A DNA stretch of 64,000 nt from Arcobacter roscoffensis (GCF_024267655.1 NZ_CP100595.1:1674001-1738000), one strand, 5' to 3'. Shown: positions 55,393 to 63,449, counted from the first letter of the stretch. Notes: a model not told the origin generated them from the letters alone. Translations and numbers: made by a program.

Positions 55393-56202
55393 ATGGAAGT
55401 AAATAATATTAACAATAATATTAGTACCCTAAATAATGCCCCGTTATCCCCTCAAACAGGTAGAACTCAACAAAGTGAAAAAATTGAGAATGTAGAAAAT
55501 GCATCCCTTGTTTTATCAGTTAATCAGTACAACCAAAAAAGAGATGAGTTATCGCTAAATATACAAAGCATAAATGAAGGGCTTGCTATTACAAAAATCT
55601 CTGAAAATTCCCTAGAAAAACAACAAGATTTTTTATCAAATATTCAAGATAAACTTCAAAAAGTTGAAAATGGTGAATTTGAAGCAAGAGATAAAAATGA
55701 TATTAAACAAGATATAAATGAAGATTTAAAAAACTTCAATCAATTAGCTTATGAAACAAAGTTTAATAATCAAACACTTTTAAGCAAAGAATCAACAGAT
55801 GAAAATACTACTATTGAAATAAATACAAGTAATAATAACTTTTCTATTGAAAGACCAAATACTCCTCAATTAGCAAATGATATTTTTGGGGAATTAAATG
55901 AAGCAAATCTAAATAGTCTTCCAGATTTACAAAGAGTTTCAAAACAAGTAGAAGAAGCATCAAGACAACTTCAAGCAGTTACTTCTGAATTTACTGAATT
56001 TGGAAACAAATTAGAAAGTAGCGCAAAAGAAAATATAGTTGAGCAACAAAATCTTTACAATCAAAATAAATCAAATCAATTAAGAGATTTTGGTAAAGAA
56101 TCAACAGATTTTAATAAAACAAATGTAAATGCAAATGCAGGATATTTAGCAGCTTCACAAGCAAATATCGTTCAAGAGCAAAGTGTAAGACTTTTATCTT
56201 AA
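55393..56202 (+). CDS. Flagellin-like protein lacking a normal N-terminal D0 helix
   Basis: 269 aa. Residues ~45-135 follow the flagellin D1 pattern: SLNIQSINEGLAITKISENSLEK, then a DxNDIKQDI segment and TKFNNQTLL, like the QNxNDGIS...FNGxxLL region of flagellins. The C-terminal stretch (NANAGYLAASQANIVQEQSVRLLS) looks like a flagellin C-terminal helix. The first ~40 residues are Asn- and Pro-rich and do not match the D0 start of flagellin. It may be a minor filament, junction or export-related protein rather than a filament subunit. AAGGAG precedes the ATG. It is alone between ilvB and ppx and converges with ppx. Confidence 0.75.
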   Translation: MEVNNINNNISTLNNAPLSPQTGRTQQSEKIENVENASLVLSVNQYNQKRDELSLNIQSINEGLAITKISENSLEKQQDFLSNIQDKLQKVENGEFEARDKNDIKQDINEDLKNFNQLAYETKFNNQTLLSKESTDENTTIEINTSNNNFSIERPNTPQLANDIFGELNEANLNSLPDLQRVSKQVEEASRQLQAVTSEFTEFGNKLESSAKENIVEQQNLYNQNKSNQLRDFGKESTDFNKTNVNANAGYLAASQANIVQEQSVRLLS

Positions 56203-56214
56203 GTCTTACACTTT
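56180..56214. terminator. Shared convergent terminator of flagellin-like gene and ppx
   Basis: A perfect 14-bp stem (56180-56193 with 56201-56214, 7-nt loop) contains the end of both convergent genes, whose stop codons overlap at 56199-56202. No separate T tract lies outside, but the stem ends in AAA/TTT. Confidence 0.65.
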
Positions 56215-57113
56215 AAACAAGCATTTATAGCAACACCCTCTCTTAAACCATCATCTAAAACTATTGATTCACTTTTTCCTAAAACCTCATAAATTGCTTG
56301 ATATATGAATATACCTACTTCAATAAATTCAACTCTTCCTCGACCAACAAGTTTTGTAATCTCTTCTTTTGAAGAATTAGAAAGCAGTGTCAAACAAGTT
56401 TGTAAATCATCTAAATTTACAATAGTTCCATTTACTACATCTTTATCATAAGAGAAAAAATCTTGTCCTAGCTTTACAGCAGCAACAGTTGTCGGAGTTC
56501 CTGCTGTTGCTACAAATGTATAATCATCTAGGTTTATTTCTAAAGAGTCTAAATACTTCTTAATCTCTTTTTTTCTTTTTTCTAAATCAGAATTTAAGGC
56601 ATGATAATGTAAATACTCTTGTGTCATAGTTACAATACCAAAATCAAAACTATGCGACTTATATGTATCATTATTATTTACTATTATTTCAGTTGATCCT
56701 CCACCAATATCTAATAAAATAAATTTTGATGAGTTAATCTTTTCTCTTTTTAGTGCATATTTTACAGCAAGAAGTGTTAGTCTTGCTTCTTCTTTCCCAT
56801 CAATAATTGTGAAATCTACACCTGTTTCATCTTTAAAATATTTTAATACTTCTTGATTATTCTTAGCTTTTCTCATAGCCGCAGTTGTAACAGCAACTGC
56901 CTTTTTTGTATCATAGTTCACAATTTCTACAGATTTATTTATAGCCTCTATTACTCTTTGCATGGCATCTTTTGAGATTCTGTTAGTTTCAACTAAGCCA
57001 TCAGCCATACCAACTACTTCATTATATTCTGCAAGAATCTTTTCATTTCTACAATCATATTTCAAAACTCTAAATGAGTTTGAACCTAGATCTATACTTA
57101 CTACTTCATTCAT
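56199..57113 (-). CDS. ppx: Exopolyphosphatase / pppGpp phosphohydrolase family
   Basis: 304 aa with the sugar-kinase/HSP70-type ATPase fold: phosphate-1 motif DLGSNSFRVL at the start, DIGGGSTEI near residue 140, and TAGTPTTVAAV near 205. It is the short form without the C-terminal HD-like domain of E. coli Ppx/GppA. It degrades polyphosphate, pppGpp or both; sequence does not decide. It lies 12 nt after pssA. Confidence 0.92.
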   Translation of the reverse strand: MNEVVSIDLGSNSFRVLKYDCRNEKILAEYNEVVGMADGLVETNRISKDAMQRVIEAINKSVEIVNYDTKKAVAVTTAAMRKAKNNQEVLKYFKDETGVDFTIIDGKEEARLTLLAVKYALKREKINSSKFILLDIGGGSTEIIVNNNDTYKSHSFDFGIVTMTQEYLHYHALNSDLEKRKKEIKKYLDSLEINLDDYTFVATAGTPTTVAAVKLGQDFFSYDKDVVNGTIVNLDDLQTCLTLLSNSSKEEITKLVGRGRVEFIEVGIFIYQAIYEVLGKSESIVLDDGLREGVAINACLKCKT

Positions 57114-57125
57114 CTATTCTACTAC

Positions 57126-57683
57126 TTAAGGATGTGGGATTTTTACTTTTGAATTTAGTAAAAATCCTATTACAATCATAAGTACTAAAACTATAGTTTC
57201 ATTTATAAAACCTGTTAAATACACAAGGTATGTAAGCCATAATAAAATTGCTCCAAGTGGTGTAGGAACTCCTGTGAAATACTTTGATACTTCACCCTCA
57301 TTTGAGTTTATATTAAATTGAATTAATCTTCTAAGTCCTGAGATAACATAGTACACAAATGCAAATACTACTAAAACAGTATTTAGTTCTAACTCTTTTG
57401 TATCTATAACTGCAAAATAAATATACATAGTTGGAACAATAACAAAAGACAAGAAGTCAGCATAAGAATCTAACTGAATACCAAACTCTGTTGATAAGTT
57501 ATACTTTCTTGCAATTTTTCCATCAATAATATCAAAACCTCCTGCAAGCCATGCAAAAAGTGCAGCTGCAAAAAACTCTTGATGAGTTAAAAAATAAATG
57601 GCAAATATTCCTGCTGCGATATTAAAAAATGTCACAATATTTGCTAAGTTGAAATGATTGTTTTTATTAAACAAAAATGTCAT
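57126..57683 (-). CDS. pssA: CDP-diacylglycerol-serine O-phosphatidyltransferase
   Basis: Membrane enzyme that makes phosphatidylserine. The CDP-alcohol transferase signature DxxDGxxARxxxxxxxxGxxxDxxxD is seen from FDIIDGKIAR to DSYADF (about 51-76). The 185-aa length is short for the family, but the late YFTGVPTPLGA motif is typical of PssA rather than PgsA. It overlaps the GGDEF gene by 4 nt and leads into ppx. Confidence 0.93.
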   Translation of the reverse strand: MTFLFNKNNHFNLANIVTFFNIAAGIFAIYFLTHQEFFAAALFAWLAGGFDIIDGKIARKYNLSTEFGIQLDSYADFLSFVIVPTMYIYFAVIDTKELELNTVLVVFAFVYYVISGLRRLIQFNINSNEGEVSKYFTGVPTPLGAILLWLTYLVYLTGFINETIVLVLMIVIGFLLNSKVKIPHP

Positions 57684-58789
57684 TGTTTTCCTTTATAAAT
57701 ATGGTATTTATTTCTACCACTCTGTTTTGATTTGTATAAACACTCATCTGCTAATCTATATAATTTATTAGCTGATATATAGCTATTTGGTTCATAAACA
57801 ATAGCACCAATAGATACAGATACAACATCAAGTATACTACTACCTTTATGTTCTATACCTAAATCAACTATTCTTTTATTGATGTCTTCCAAACAGCTTT
57901 GTAAAGTAGTTTCATCTATATCAAATAAAACTACACCAAACTCTTCACCACCTAATCTAAATACAAACTCATATTTTTGATTAAAATAATCTTTTAAAGT
58001 ATTAGCTACTTTTTTTAATGTCTCATCACCTAAGTCATGTCCATAAGTGTCATTGTACTGTTTAAAAAAGTCAATATCTAAAATAATAAATGCACACTGC
58101 CAACTATTTGCATTTGCGATAAAAGGCATATTATCAAAAATAGTATCAAAATATTTTCTATTATATAGTTTTGTCATACCATCTGTAATAGAATCAATTT
58201 TATACTTTTTATTTAAAATTCTTAATTGATTATCTTTTTTTACCACTTGTAAGATAATAAAACCAATCAATCCAAAGGATAAAACTATAATTGATATTAC
58301 ACTATAAAGTAAATAGTTTTTCATACTTTGGTAATCTTGTAAAAAAAGCTTACGTTGCTTGAAAGCCATTTGTGTTTCATACTCTATTAAGTAATCAATC
58401 TTTTTTACAATATTTTTAAATATATGAAGTTTATTTACTCTAAAAGTATCTTTTATAGATTTGTCTACACTATTTACTACTTCTTTTTCTTTAGCATTTT
58501 TATATGAACTAAAATAATACTCCCACTCTTTTTCTATTATGTTTTGTTCTTTTTTAAAATCACAAACATATCTAAGTGTTCTACAAGATATAATCTTCCT
58601 ATAATTATCCTGAATTTTTTCTAACTTTACAACTGGTATAAAGTTTCCAAAATATATATTATCAATTTGTTTTTTTAATTTGTCTATTTGAGAATTAAAT
58701 ATTAGTGAAGCTGTAATTAAAGCAAACATTACAATAAAAACTAACATTATCAATTTAAAAGTAACTGATTTAAAAAAATTATATTTCAT
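57680..58789 (-). CDS. Membrane-bound diguanylate cyclase with periplasmic helical sensor
   Basis: 369 aa: membrane helix 1 (about 10-30), a periplasmic helical region with two Cys (CRTLRYVC, about 68-75) resembling a four-helix bundle sensor, membrane helix 2 (about 160-185), and a GGDEF domain (about 205-365) with the active site RLGGEEF. The RxxD inhibitory site is not seen before GGEEF. It should synthesise c-di-GMP in response to an external signal. It overlaps pssA by 4 nt, which makes co-transcription likely. Confidence 0.92.
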   Translation of the reverse strand: MKYNFFKSVTFKLIMLVFIVMFALITASLIFNSQIDKLKKQIDNIYFGNFIPVVKLEKIQDNYRKIISCRTLRYVCDFKKEQNIIEKEWEYYFSSYKNAKEKEVVNSVDKSIKDTFRVNKLHIFKNIVKKIDYLIEYETQMAFKQRKLFLQDYQSMKNYLLYSVISIIVLSFGLIGFIILQVVKKDNQLRILNKKYKIDSITDGMTKLYNRKYFDTIFDNMPFIANANSWQCAFIILDIDFFKQYNDTYGHDLGDETLKKVANTLKDYFNQKYEFVFRLGGEEFGVVLFDIDETTLQSCLEDINKRIVDLGIEHKGSSILDVVSVSIGAIVYEPNSYISANKLYRLADECLYKSKQSGRNKYHIYKGKQ

Positions 58790-58878
58790 TGCATTATTTT
58801 ATTAAAAAAATCATTTAACTAAGATTAAGTACATCTTAGGTATCATCGCGAATTAATACAAACACAAAGGTTTCAAAT

Positions 58879-60420
58879 TTGTTAAATATAAAAGATACTT
58901 TTATAGGAAAAAATCCTAAAAGTGATATTCTATCAGGACTTGTAGTTGCAGTTGCATTAGTACCTGAAGCTATTGCTTTCTCATTTATTGCCCAAGTTAG
59001 TCCTATTGTTGGTCTATATGCTGCGTTTATTCTTGGATTAATTACTGCTTTAATGGGTGGAAAGCCTGGTATGATTTCTGGTGCTACTGGTGCGGTTGCT
59101 ATTGTTTTAGTTGGTGTTAGTATTGCATCAAAAGAGATTTTAATTGCTCAAGGACTAACAGGTGATGCCCTATCATTTGGAATAATTCAGTATATTACAC
59201 TTACAGGTATTGTTGCAGGAACTATACAAATTCTAATTGGTCTATTCAAAATGGGTAAATTTATTCGTTTAGTACCACAACCAGCTCTTCATGGATTTGT
59301 AAATGGTCTTGCTGTTGTTATTGCAACTAGTCAATTCAAATTTTTAGATGGTGCAGGTATGATTATGTATGCTATCATCATTGGAACTATGGCTATTATG
59401 TACTTTTTACCTAAGTTTACAGCAGCGATTCCAGGTGGTTTAGTTGCTATCATTCTATTTACACTTGGAGTTTATATTACAGGAGCTGATACTAAACTTG
59501 TAGGTGATTTAGCAAACTTAACTGAGTTTAAAGGTTTATTGCCACAATTTCATATACCAGATGTAATTTTAGACTTTGATGCGTTTATGCTTGTACTTCC
59601 TTATGCCGTTATTGTTGCACTTGTTGGTGTAATTGAGTCATTATTAACTTTATCAGTTTTAGATGAGATTAGTAATACAAGAGGTAGTGCAAACCAAGAA
59701 TGTATTGCGCAAGGTACAGGAAATATTACTTGTGGTTTCTTTGGTGCTATGCCAGGATGTGCAATGATTGGTCAATCAATCATCAACTATACATCAGGAG
59801 GATTAGGTAGATTATCAGGGGTTGTGGCTTCTCTTGGACTTATTTTATTAGTTGCTACATTAACTGATCTTTTAAATGTAATTCCCGTTGCTATTTTAGT
59901 TGGTATTATGTTTATGGTTTCTATTGGTACATTTGAGTGGAGTTCTTTTGCAAGAATTACAAAAATGCCAAAAAGTGATGCTTTTGTACTTGTAACAGTA
60001 ACTGGTATTACAATTGTTGAAGACTTAGCAATTGCGGTTATTTCAGGTGTAATAATTTCAGCCTTAGTATTTGCTTGGAATCATGCAAAAGTTACTGCTA
60101 AAAAACACCTTGAAGAAGATGGTTCAAAAGTATATGAATTTGATGGACCTTTATTTTTTGGAAGTGTTACTTCATTTAACGAAAACTTTGATATTGAAAA
60201 TGACCCTGAAAATATTGTATTAGACTTTAAAGACGCTAGAGTTATGGATATATCAGGAGTTGAAGCTATTGATGCAATTACAAAAAAATATGCTGAAGCA
60301 AATAAAAAACTTGTAATTAGACACTTAAGTAAAGATTGTAAAAAGATTCTTAAAAATGCTGGACAATTCTGTACATATGAAGAAGATGATCCAAACTACA
60401 AAGTTGCAATTAACTACTAA
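58879..60420 (+). CDS. SulP family anion transporter with STAS domain (second copy)
   Basis: 513 aa: SulP membrane domain with the signature VVAVALVPEAIAFSF at the N-terminus and GATGAVAIVLVG, then a short STAS domain (about 425-500; VLDFKDARVMDISGVEAI). It is only distantly like the copy at 46 kb, so they probably have different substrates. The start is TTG with AAAGG at 8 nt. Some SulP proteins of this branch act with bicarbonate; that is not decidable here. A strong terminator follows, so the gene is monocistronic. Confidence 0.92.
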   Translation: MLNIKDTFIGKNPKSDILSGLVVAVALVPEAIAFSFIAQVSPIVGLYAAFILGLITALMGGKPGMISGATGAVAIVLVGVSIASKEILIAQGLTGDALSFGIIQYITLTGIVAGTIQILIGLFKMGKFIRLVPQPALHGFVNGLAVVIATSQFKFLDGAGMIMYAIIIGTMAIMYFLPKFTAAIPGGLVAIILFTLGVYITGADTKLVGDLANLTEFKGLLPQFHIPDVILDFDAFMLVLPYAVIVALVGVIESLLTLSVLDEISNTRGSANQECIAQGTGNITCGFFGAMPGCAMIGQSIINYTSGGLGRLSGVVASLGLILLVATLTDLLNVIPVAILVGIMFMVSIGTFEWSSFARITKMPKSDAFVLVTVTGITIVEDLAIAVISGVIISALVFAWNHAKVTAKKHLEEDGSKVYEFDGPLFFGSVTSFNENFDIENDPENIVLDFKDARVMDISGVEAIDAITKKYAEANKKLVIRHLSKDCKKILKNAGQFCTYEEDDPNYKVAINY

Positions 60421-60437
60421 ATATTATTCTTTAAATT

Positions 60438-60462
60438 AAGCCCCAAATATTGGGGCTTTTTT
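60438..60462 (+). terminator. Rho-independent terminator of the second SulP gene
   Basis: A perfect 9-bp GC-rich stem (60438-60446 with 60450-60458, 3-nt loop) followed by TTTT, 17 nt after the stop. It is the best textbook terminator of the window. Confidence 0.9.
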
Positions 60463-60525
60463 CTTCTTATTTACATGCTTACAAAAATTAGGTAAAATTA
60501 ACTCATATATAAATTGAGGTGCATC

Positions 60526-61038
60526 ATGGAAATTTTTGATAGATATCAATCTGCCTCTTCTATAAATCAACAAATAGCTGTTAAAAAAGCAGAACTTGCA
60601 GCAATTGATAAAAAAGAGGAGCAAAAGTCAACATTTGAAAAAACTGATACTGTTAATATTGGTGATAAAAACTATGATGAAAATGATTACCAAAGAGTAT
60701 TAGAAAAGTTCAAAAGAGTTGATTCTCAAACAAGAGCCCATGAACAACAACATGCAAGCCTTGGAGATACAAAAGGTGCTATTTCTTATAACTATCAAAC
60801 TGGACCGGATGGTAAACTTTATGTAACTGGTGGACACGTAAGACTTGACACCTCACTACCTCAAGATGAAGATGCTGCCCTTGCAAAACTTGAAAAACTT
60901 TCAAAATCAGCAGGAGCACCAAGTGAATTAAGTAGTGCAGATGCTTCAATAGCAAGAGCTGCGAACTTAAATAAAATGCTTATTTTAAGCAGACAAGAAG
61001 AACAAGGAGTAAATGATGCAAATAACAAACAGCAATAG
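60526..61038 (+). CDS. Putative HExxH metalloprotease (SprA-related/CJM1_0395 family)
   Basis: 170 aa from the ATG at 60526, which has GAGG at 6-nt spacing; the frame's first start at 60514 is a TTG without support. The core has RAHEQQHASLG (HExxH, a zinc-ligand motif) followed by a short beta-rich stretch YNYQTGPDGKLYVTGGHVRLD, as in the SprA-related family often annotated as putative metalloprotease. Helical ends flank it, no signal peptide. It overlaps the next gene by 23-26 nt, so the two are coupled. The substrate is unknown. Confidence 0.85.
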   Translation: MEIFDRYQSASSINQQIAVKKAELAAIDKKEEQKSTFEKTDTVNIGDKNYDENDYQRVLEKFKRVDSQTRAHEQQHASLGDTKGAISYNYQTGPDGKLYVTGGHVRLDTSLPQDEDAALAKLEKLSKSAGAPSELSSADASIARAANLNKMLILSRQEEQGVNDANNKQQ

Positions 61039-61261
61039 TTTAAATGGTATGCTAGCAGCACAAGCTCAAGTAACACAAACAGCTTCAAACCTAGCTCAGG
61101 TTGCAAATATCACAGGTGATCCAGCAACTCAAGAAGTTACAGCTGATTTTATAAATAGTATTGTAAATCAAATTCCTCAAGTGATTGCTTATGAAGCAAA
61201 TGCTCAAGGAATCATCACACAACAACAAGTAACAGATTCTCTGTTAGATATAAAGGCCTAA
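61016..61261 (+). CDS. Mini flagellar-rod-like protein, 81 aa
   Basis: The N-terminal helix (SLNGMLAAQAQVTQTASNLAQVAN) resembles the conserved first helix of flagellar axial proteins, and the C-terminal part (TADFINSIVNQIPQVIAYEANAQ...SLLDIK) resembles the FlgC/FlgG C-terminal helix (xAYEANAxxI). Everything between the helices is missing, making a protein of ~81 aa. ATG codons at 61013 and 61016 are both possible; 61016 has the better spacing (6 nt) from AAGGAG. It overlaps the metalloprotease gene and precedes trxC by 4 nt. The rod or basal-body assignment is by resemblance only. Confidence 0.75.
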   Translation: MQITNSNSLNGMLAAQAQVTQTASNLAQVANITGDPATQEVTADFINSIVNQIPQVIAYEANAQGIITQQQVTDSLLDIKA

Positions 61262-61265
61262 ATAA

Positions 61266-61697
61266 ATGAGTAAAATAAATGTAGTTTGTCCATCATGTTT
61301 AAAAGTAAATGCAATTCCAAAAAAAGATTCATATAGTAAAGCAAATTGTGGTTCATGTAAAAACTCACTACTTGAAACACATCCTATTGAGCTAAATGAA
61401 GAAAACTTTGATCATGTTATAGTAAACTCTGATATTCCTGTAATTGTAGACTTTTGGGCACCTTGGTGTGGTCCATGTAAGATGATGGCTCCTATTTTCA
61501 ATGAAACAGCAACAAAATATCCCCTAAAAGCTTTATTTGTAAAAGTAAATACCCAAGAACATCAAGCTTTAGGTGCGAAGTATGGCATTAGATCAATTCC
61601 AACACTTGTAGTTTATAAAGCAGGAAGTGAAGTAAAAAGAGTTAGTGGAGCACTTGATCCAATTAGACTTTCAAATTTAGTAAACGAGAATTTATAA
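61266..61697 (+). CDS. trxC: Thioredoxin 2 (zinc-binding type)
   Basis: 143 aa: an N-terminal zinc-finger-like segment with two CxxC motifs (CPSC and CGSC, within the first 35 residues) followed by a thioredoxin fold with active site WCGPC near residue 70 and the cis-Pro loop IRSIPTL. That arrangement is TrxC. It reduces protein disulfides and is usually linked to oxidative stress. It is third in a plus-strand operon with the metalloprotease and rod-like genes. Confidence 0.94.
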   Translation: MSKINVVCPSCLKVNAIPKKDSYSKANCGSCKNSLLETHPIELNEENFDHVIVNSDIPVIVDFWAPWCGPCKMMAPIFNETATKYPLKALFVKVNTQEHQALGAKYGIRSIPTLVVYKAGSEVKRVSGALDPIRLSNLVNENL

Positions 61698-61723
61698 AAA
61701 CTAAGAGTTAGTTTTTATAAATT
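61689..61723. terminator. Convergent hairpin between trxC and DUF523 gene
   Basis: A perfect 16-bp stem (61689-61704 with 61708-61723, 3-nt loop) covers both stop codons, which are only 3 nt apart. It is the longest perfect hairpin in the window. Confidence 0.7.
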
Positions 61724-62195
61724 TATTAAACTCTTTTAGCTGTGTTTCATTAAAGACTACAACACCATTTTCTTCAAGAAGCCTTGCAGTTAAACCTTTT
61801 CCTTCAACTAAAGTACCATTGAAATTCCCATCATATATTTTTTCGTTTCCACAAGATGGAGATTTTGATTTAAGTAGTGCAACTTTAATATCTTCATTTT
61901 GACAAAGATCTAAAGCATTTTTAGCCCCAAGTAAAAAGTTGATTGTTACATCATTTTGCTCTTTTGTTAATACTTTAAAAGGCTTATTAGAACTTACAAG
62001 TTCTGCTGGTTCTCTAGGAGTAGTTAATCCTCCTGATACTTCAGGACAAAATGAATAGATTTCATTATCACATAAAATATCCATAAACAACTCTTTTTGA
62101 GAGAATGTAAAAGAAGCACCCATAGCAATTGATGAGTTACCTCCGTCATACCTTACATCCTCACCTAATAAACATGAAGAAATAAGAAGCTTCAT
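61701..62195 (-). CDS. DUF523 family protein
   Basis: 164 aa starting LLISSCLLGEDVRYDGG and with LLKSKSPSCG and CPEVSGGLTTPREPAEL, the conserved Cys-containing motifs of DUF523. The fixed Cys residues suggest metal or Fe-S binding; the biochemical function is unknown. No partner domain (such as DUF1722) is attached. It lies 3 nt after the TtcA-like gene. Confidence 0.9.
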   Translation of the reverse strand: MKLLISSCLLGEDVRYDGGNSSIAMGASFTFSQKELFMDILCDNEIYSFCPEVSGGLTTPREPAELVSSNKPFKVLTKEQNDVTINFLLGAKNALDLCQNEDIKVALLKSKSPSCGNEKIYDGNFNGTLVEGKGLTARLLEENGVVVFNETQLKEFNKFIKTNS

Positions 62196-62198
62196 ATA

Positions 62199-62978
62199 TT
62201 AAGCTTCCTCATCAATAGGATCAATTCTATCTAATTCATCATTTGTAAAGAATGTTGATAGTTGAATATTATTGAATGCTGCTTTCATAGATACAAATAT
62301 TTGTGGATTATCTTCTTCTAATTGAGCTAATAACTCTTTAGTTTTTGCTCTAGCATATGGCATTTTAACATCAAATCTAAGACCTGGACAAGCTTCATCA
62401 CCAATAACGCTAATTTCATTACTATCAGCAAAGGCTCTTAGTTGTCTTTCTCTACAAAAGATTAAAGGTCTTATAACTTCTAAACCATTTTCTGCTTTAT
62501 AAACAGGAGGCATAGATCTCATAGTTCCATTATAAAAGAAGTTCATAAAAAATGACTCCATTGCATCATCTAAGTGATGTCCTAAGGCAACTTTATTGTA
62601 TCCTTGCTCTAATGCAGTAGAATAAAGATAACCTCTTCTCATTCTTGAGAAAAATGAACAAAAAGATGAATTCTTTCTGATTTTTTCCCCTGCTAATTCA
62701 AAGATTTCTGTATCAACTATTTCATGGTCAATTCCATGTTCCTTACAATGATCAGCTAAAAACTGTACTTGCTCACCCATACCATAAGTTACAGTTACAG
62801 CTTTAAACTCAAAGTTGTATGGAGCAACACTTTGTAATCTTTTTAATGCATGAATTAATGTAGTTGAGTCTTTCCCACCAGAAAAACCAACTAATACTCT
62901 ATCACCCTCTTTGATAAGGCTATATTCAGCATTTGTTTTCCCTACTAGTTTAGATATTTTTTTACTTAGTTCAATCAA
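62199..62978 (-). CDS. ttcA: TtcA-like tRNA thiolation enzyme (PP-loop ATPase)
   Basis: 259 aa with the PP-loop SGGKDSTTL (about 30-38), LGHHLDDAMESFF and GTMRSMPP, all as in tRNA-32 2-thiocytidine synthetase TtcA. The CxxC Fe-S motif (CSLCSRLRRG in E. coli) reads CSFFSRMRRG here, so the second Cys is missing, and the late CxxC region (PCNLCGS) reads EACPGLR with a single Cys. The cluster ligation therefore differs; this may be a lineage variant. The start is TTG with AGGA upstream. It is upstream of the DUF523 gene. Confidence 0.85.
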   Translation of the reverse strand: MIELSKKISKLVGKTNAEYSLIKEGDRVLVGFSGGKDSTTLIHALKRLQSVAPYNFEFKAVTVTYGMGEQVQFLADHCKEHGIDHEIVDTEIFELAGEKIRKNSSFCSFFSRMRRGYLYSTALEQGYNKVALGHHLDDAMESFFMNFFYNGTMRSMPPVYKAENGLEVIRPLIFCRERQLRAFADSNEISVIGDEACPGLRFDVKMPYARAKTKELLAQLEEDNPQIFVSMKAAFNNIQLSTFFTNDELDRIDPIDEEA

Positions 62979-63109
62979 GATATATATCCTACTTAAAAAA
63001 TTTTTGCAAGTATATCGAAAAAGTTCTCAAATTTATGTTTTTTATCTATAAATTTTATATTAATTATATAAATTGTCTATATTTTACTAAATTTTTAGAT
63101 AAAATCATT

Positions 63110-63115
63110 ATAATT
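63110..63115 (+). promoter_or_regulatory. -10 box for the 69-aa gene
   Basis: A perfect TATAAT 32 nt before the ATG at 63148, in a strongly AT-rich gap after the divergent ttcA-like gene. No -35 box seen. Confidence 0.4.
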
Positions 63116-63147
63116 TCAGATACTTTCAAGCATTAGGAAAATAATAC

Positions 63148-63357
63148 ATGACACTAGAAGAACAAGAAGAGTTTAAACAAAAAATTGCCGAAACAATTTT
63201 GCCAATTGCTGTTAATATGACAGAAGAACAAATAAGAACAGTGATTTTAAATGTTTTAAAAGATAATGAAGAAATGAACCCTGCTTTTGGTGATATGCTA
63301 TTTGAACAAATCATGATTCATAAATATAATTTGAACAATAAAAACACAAATAATTAA
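63148..63357 (+). CDS. Small acidic hypothetical protein, 69 aa
   Basis: Mostly helical and acidic, beginning MTLEEQEEFKQK and ending with an Asn-rich tail. No motif or signal. AGGA precedes the ATG at 9-nt spacing and a perfect TATAAT lies upstream, which supports it as a real gene. It is divergent from the ttcA-like gene. An 18-bp palindrome follows its stop at 63369. Function unknown. Confidence 0.65.
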   Translation: MTLEEQEEFKQKIAETILPIAVNMTEEQIRTVILNVLKDNEEMNPAFGDMLFEQIMIHKYNLNNKNTNN

Positions 63358-63368
63358 TCTACTAATTC

Positions 63369-63386
63369 ATTTGGTTTAAACCAAAT
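63369..63386. repeat. 18-bp perfect palindrome
   Basis: ATTTGGTTTAAACCAAAT is perfectly self-complementary and lies 11 nt after the stop of the 69-aa gene and 26 nt before the -10 box of the next gene. It may be a weak terminator or, from its position over the -35 region, an operator of the next gene. Confidence 0.5.
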
Positions 63387-63411
63387 TTATCAAATTTTAA
63401 ATATGTGTCGT

Positions 63412-63417
63412 TATAAT
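63412..63417 (+). promoter_or_regulatory. -10 box for the ATA-start gene
   Basis: A perfect TATAAT with about 32 nt to the proposed ATA start at 63450. The same bases contain the in-frame stop (TAA at 63414) that bounds the frame upstream. Confidence 0.45.
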
Positions 63418-63449
63418 TTCGCCCCAAAAATAAATTTAAAGGCTTAAAA

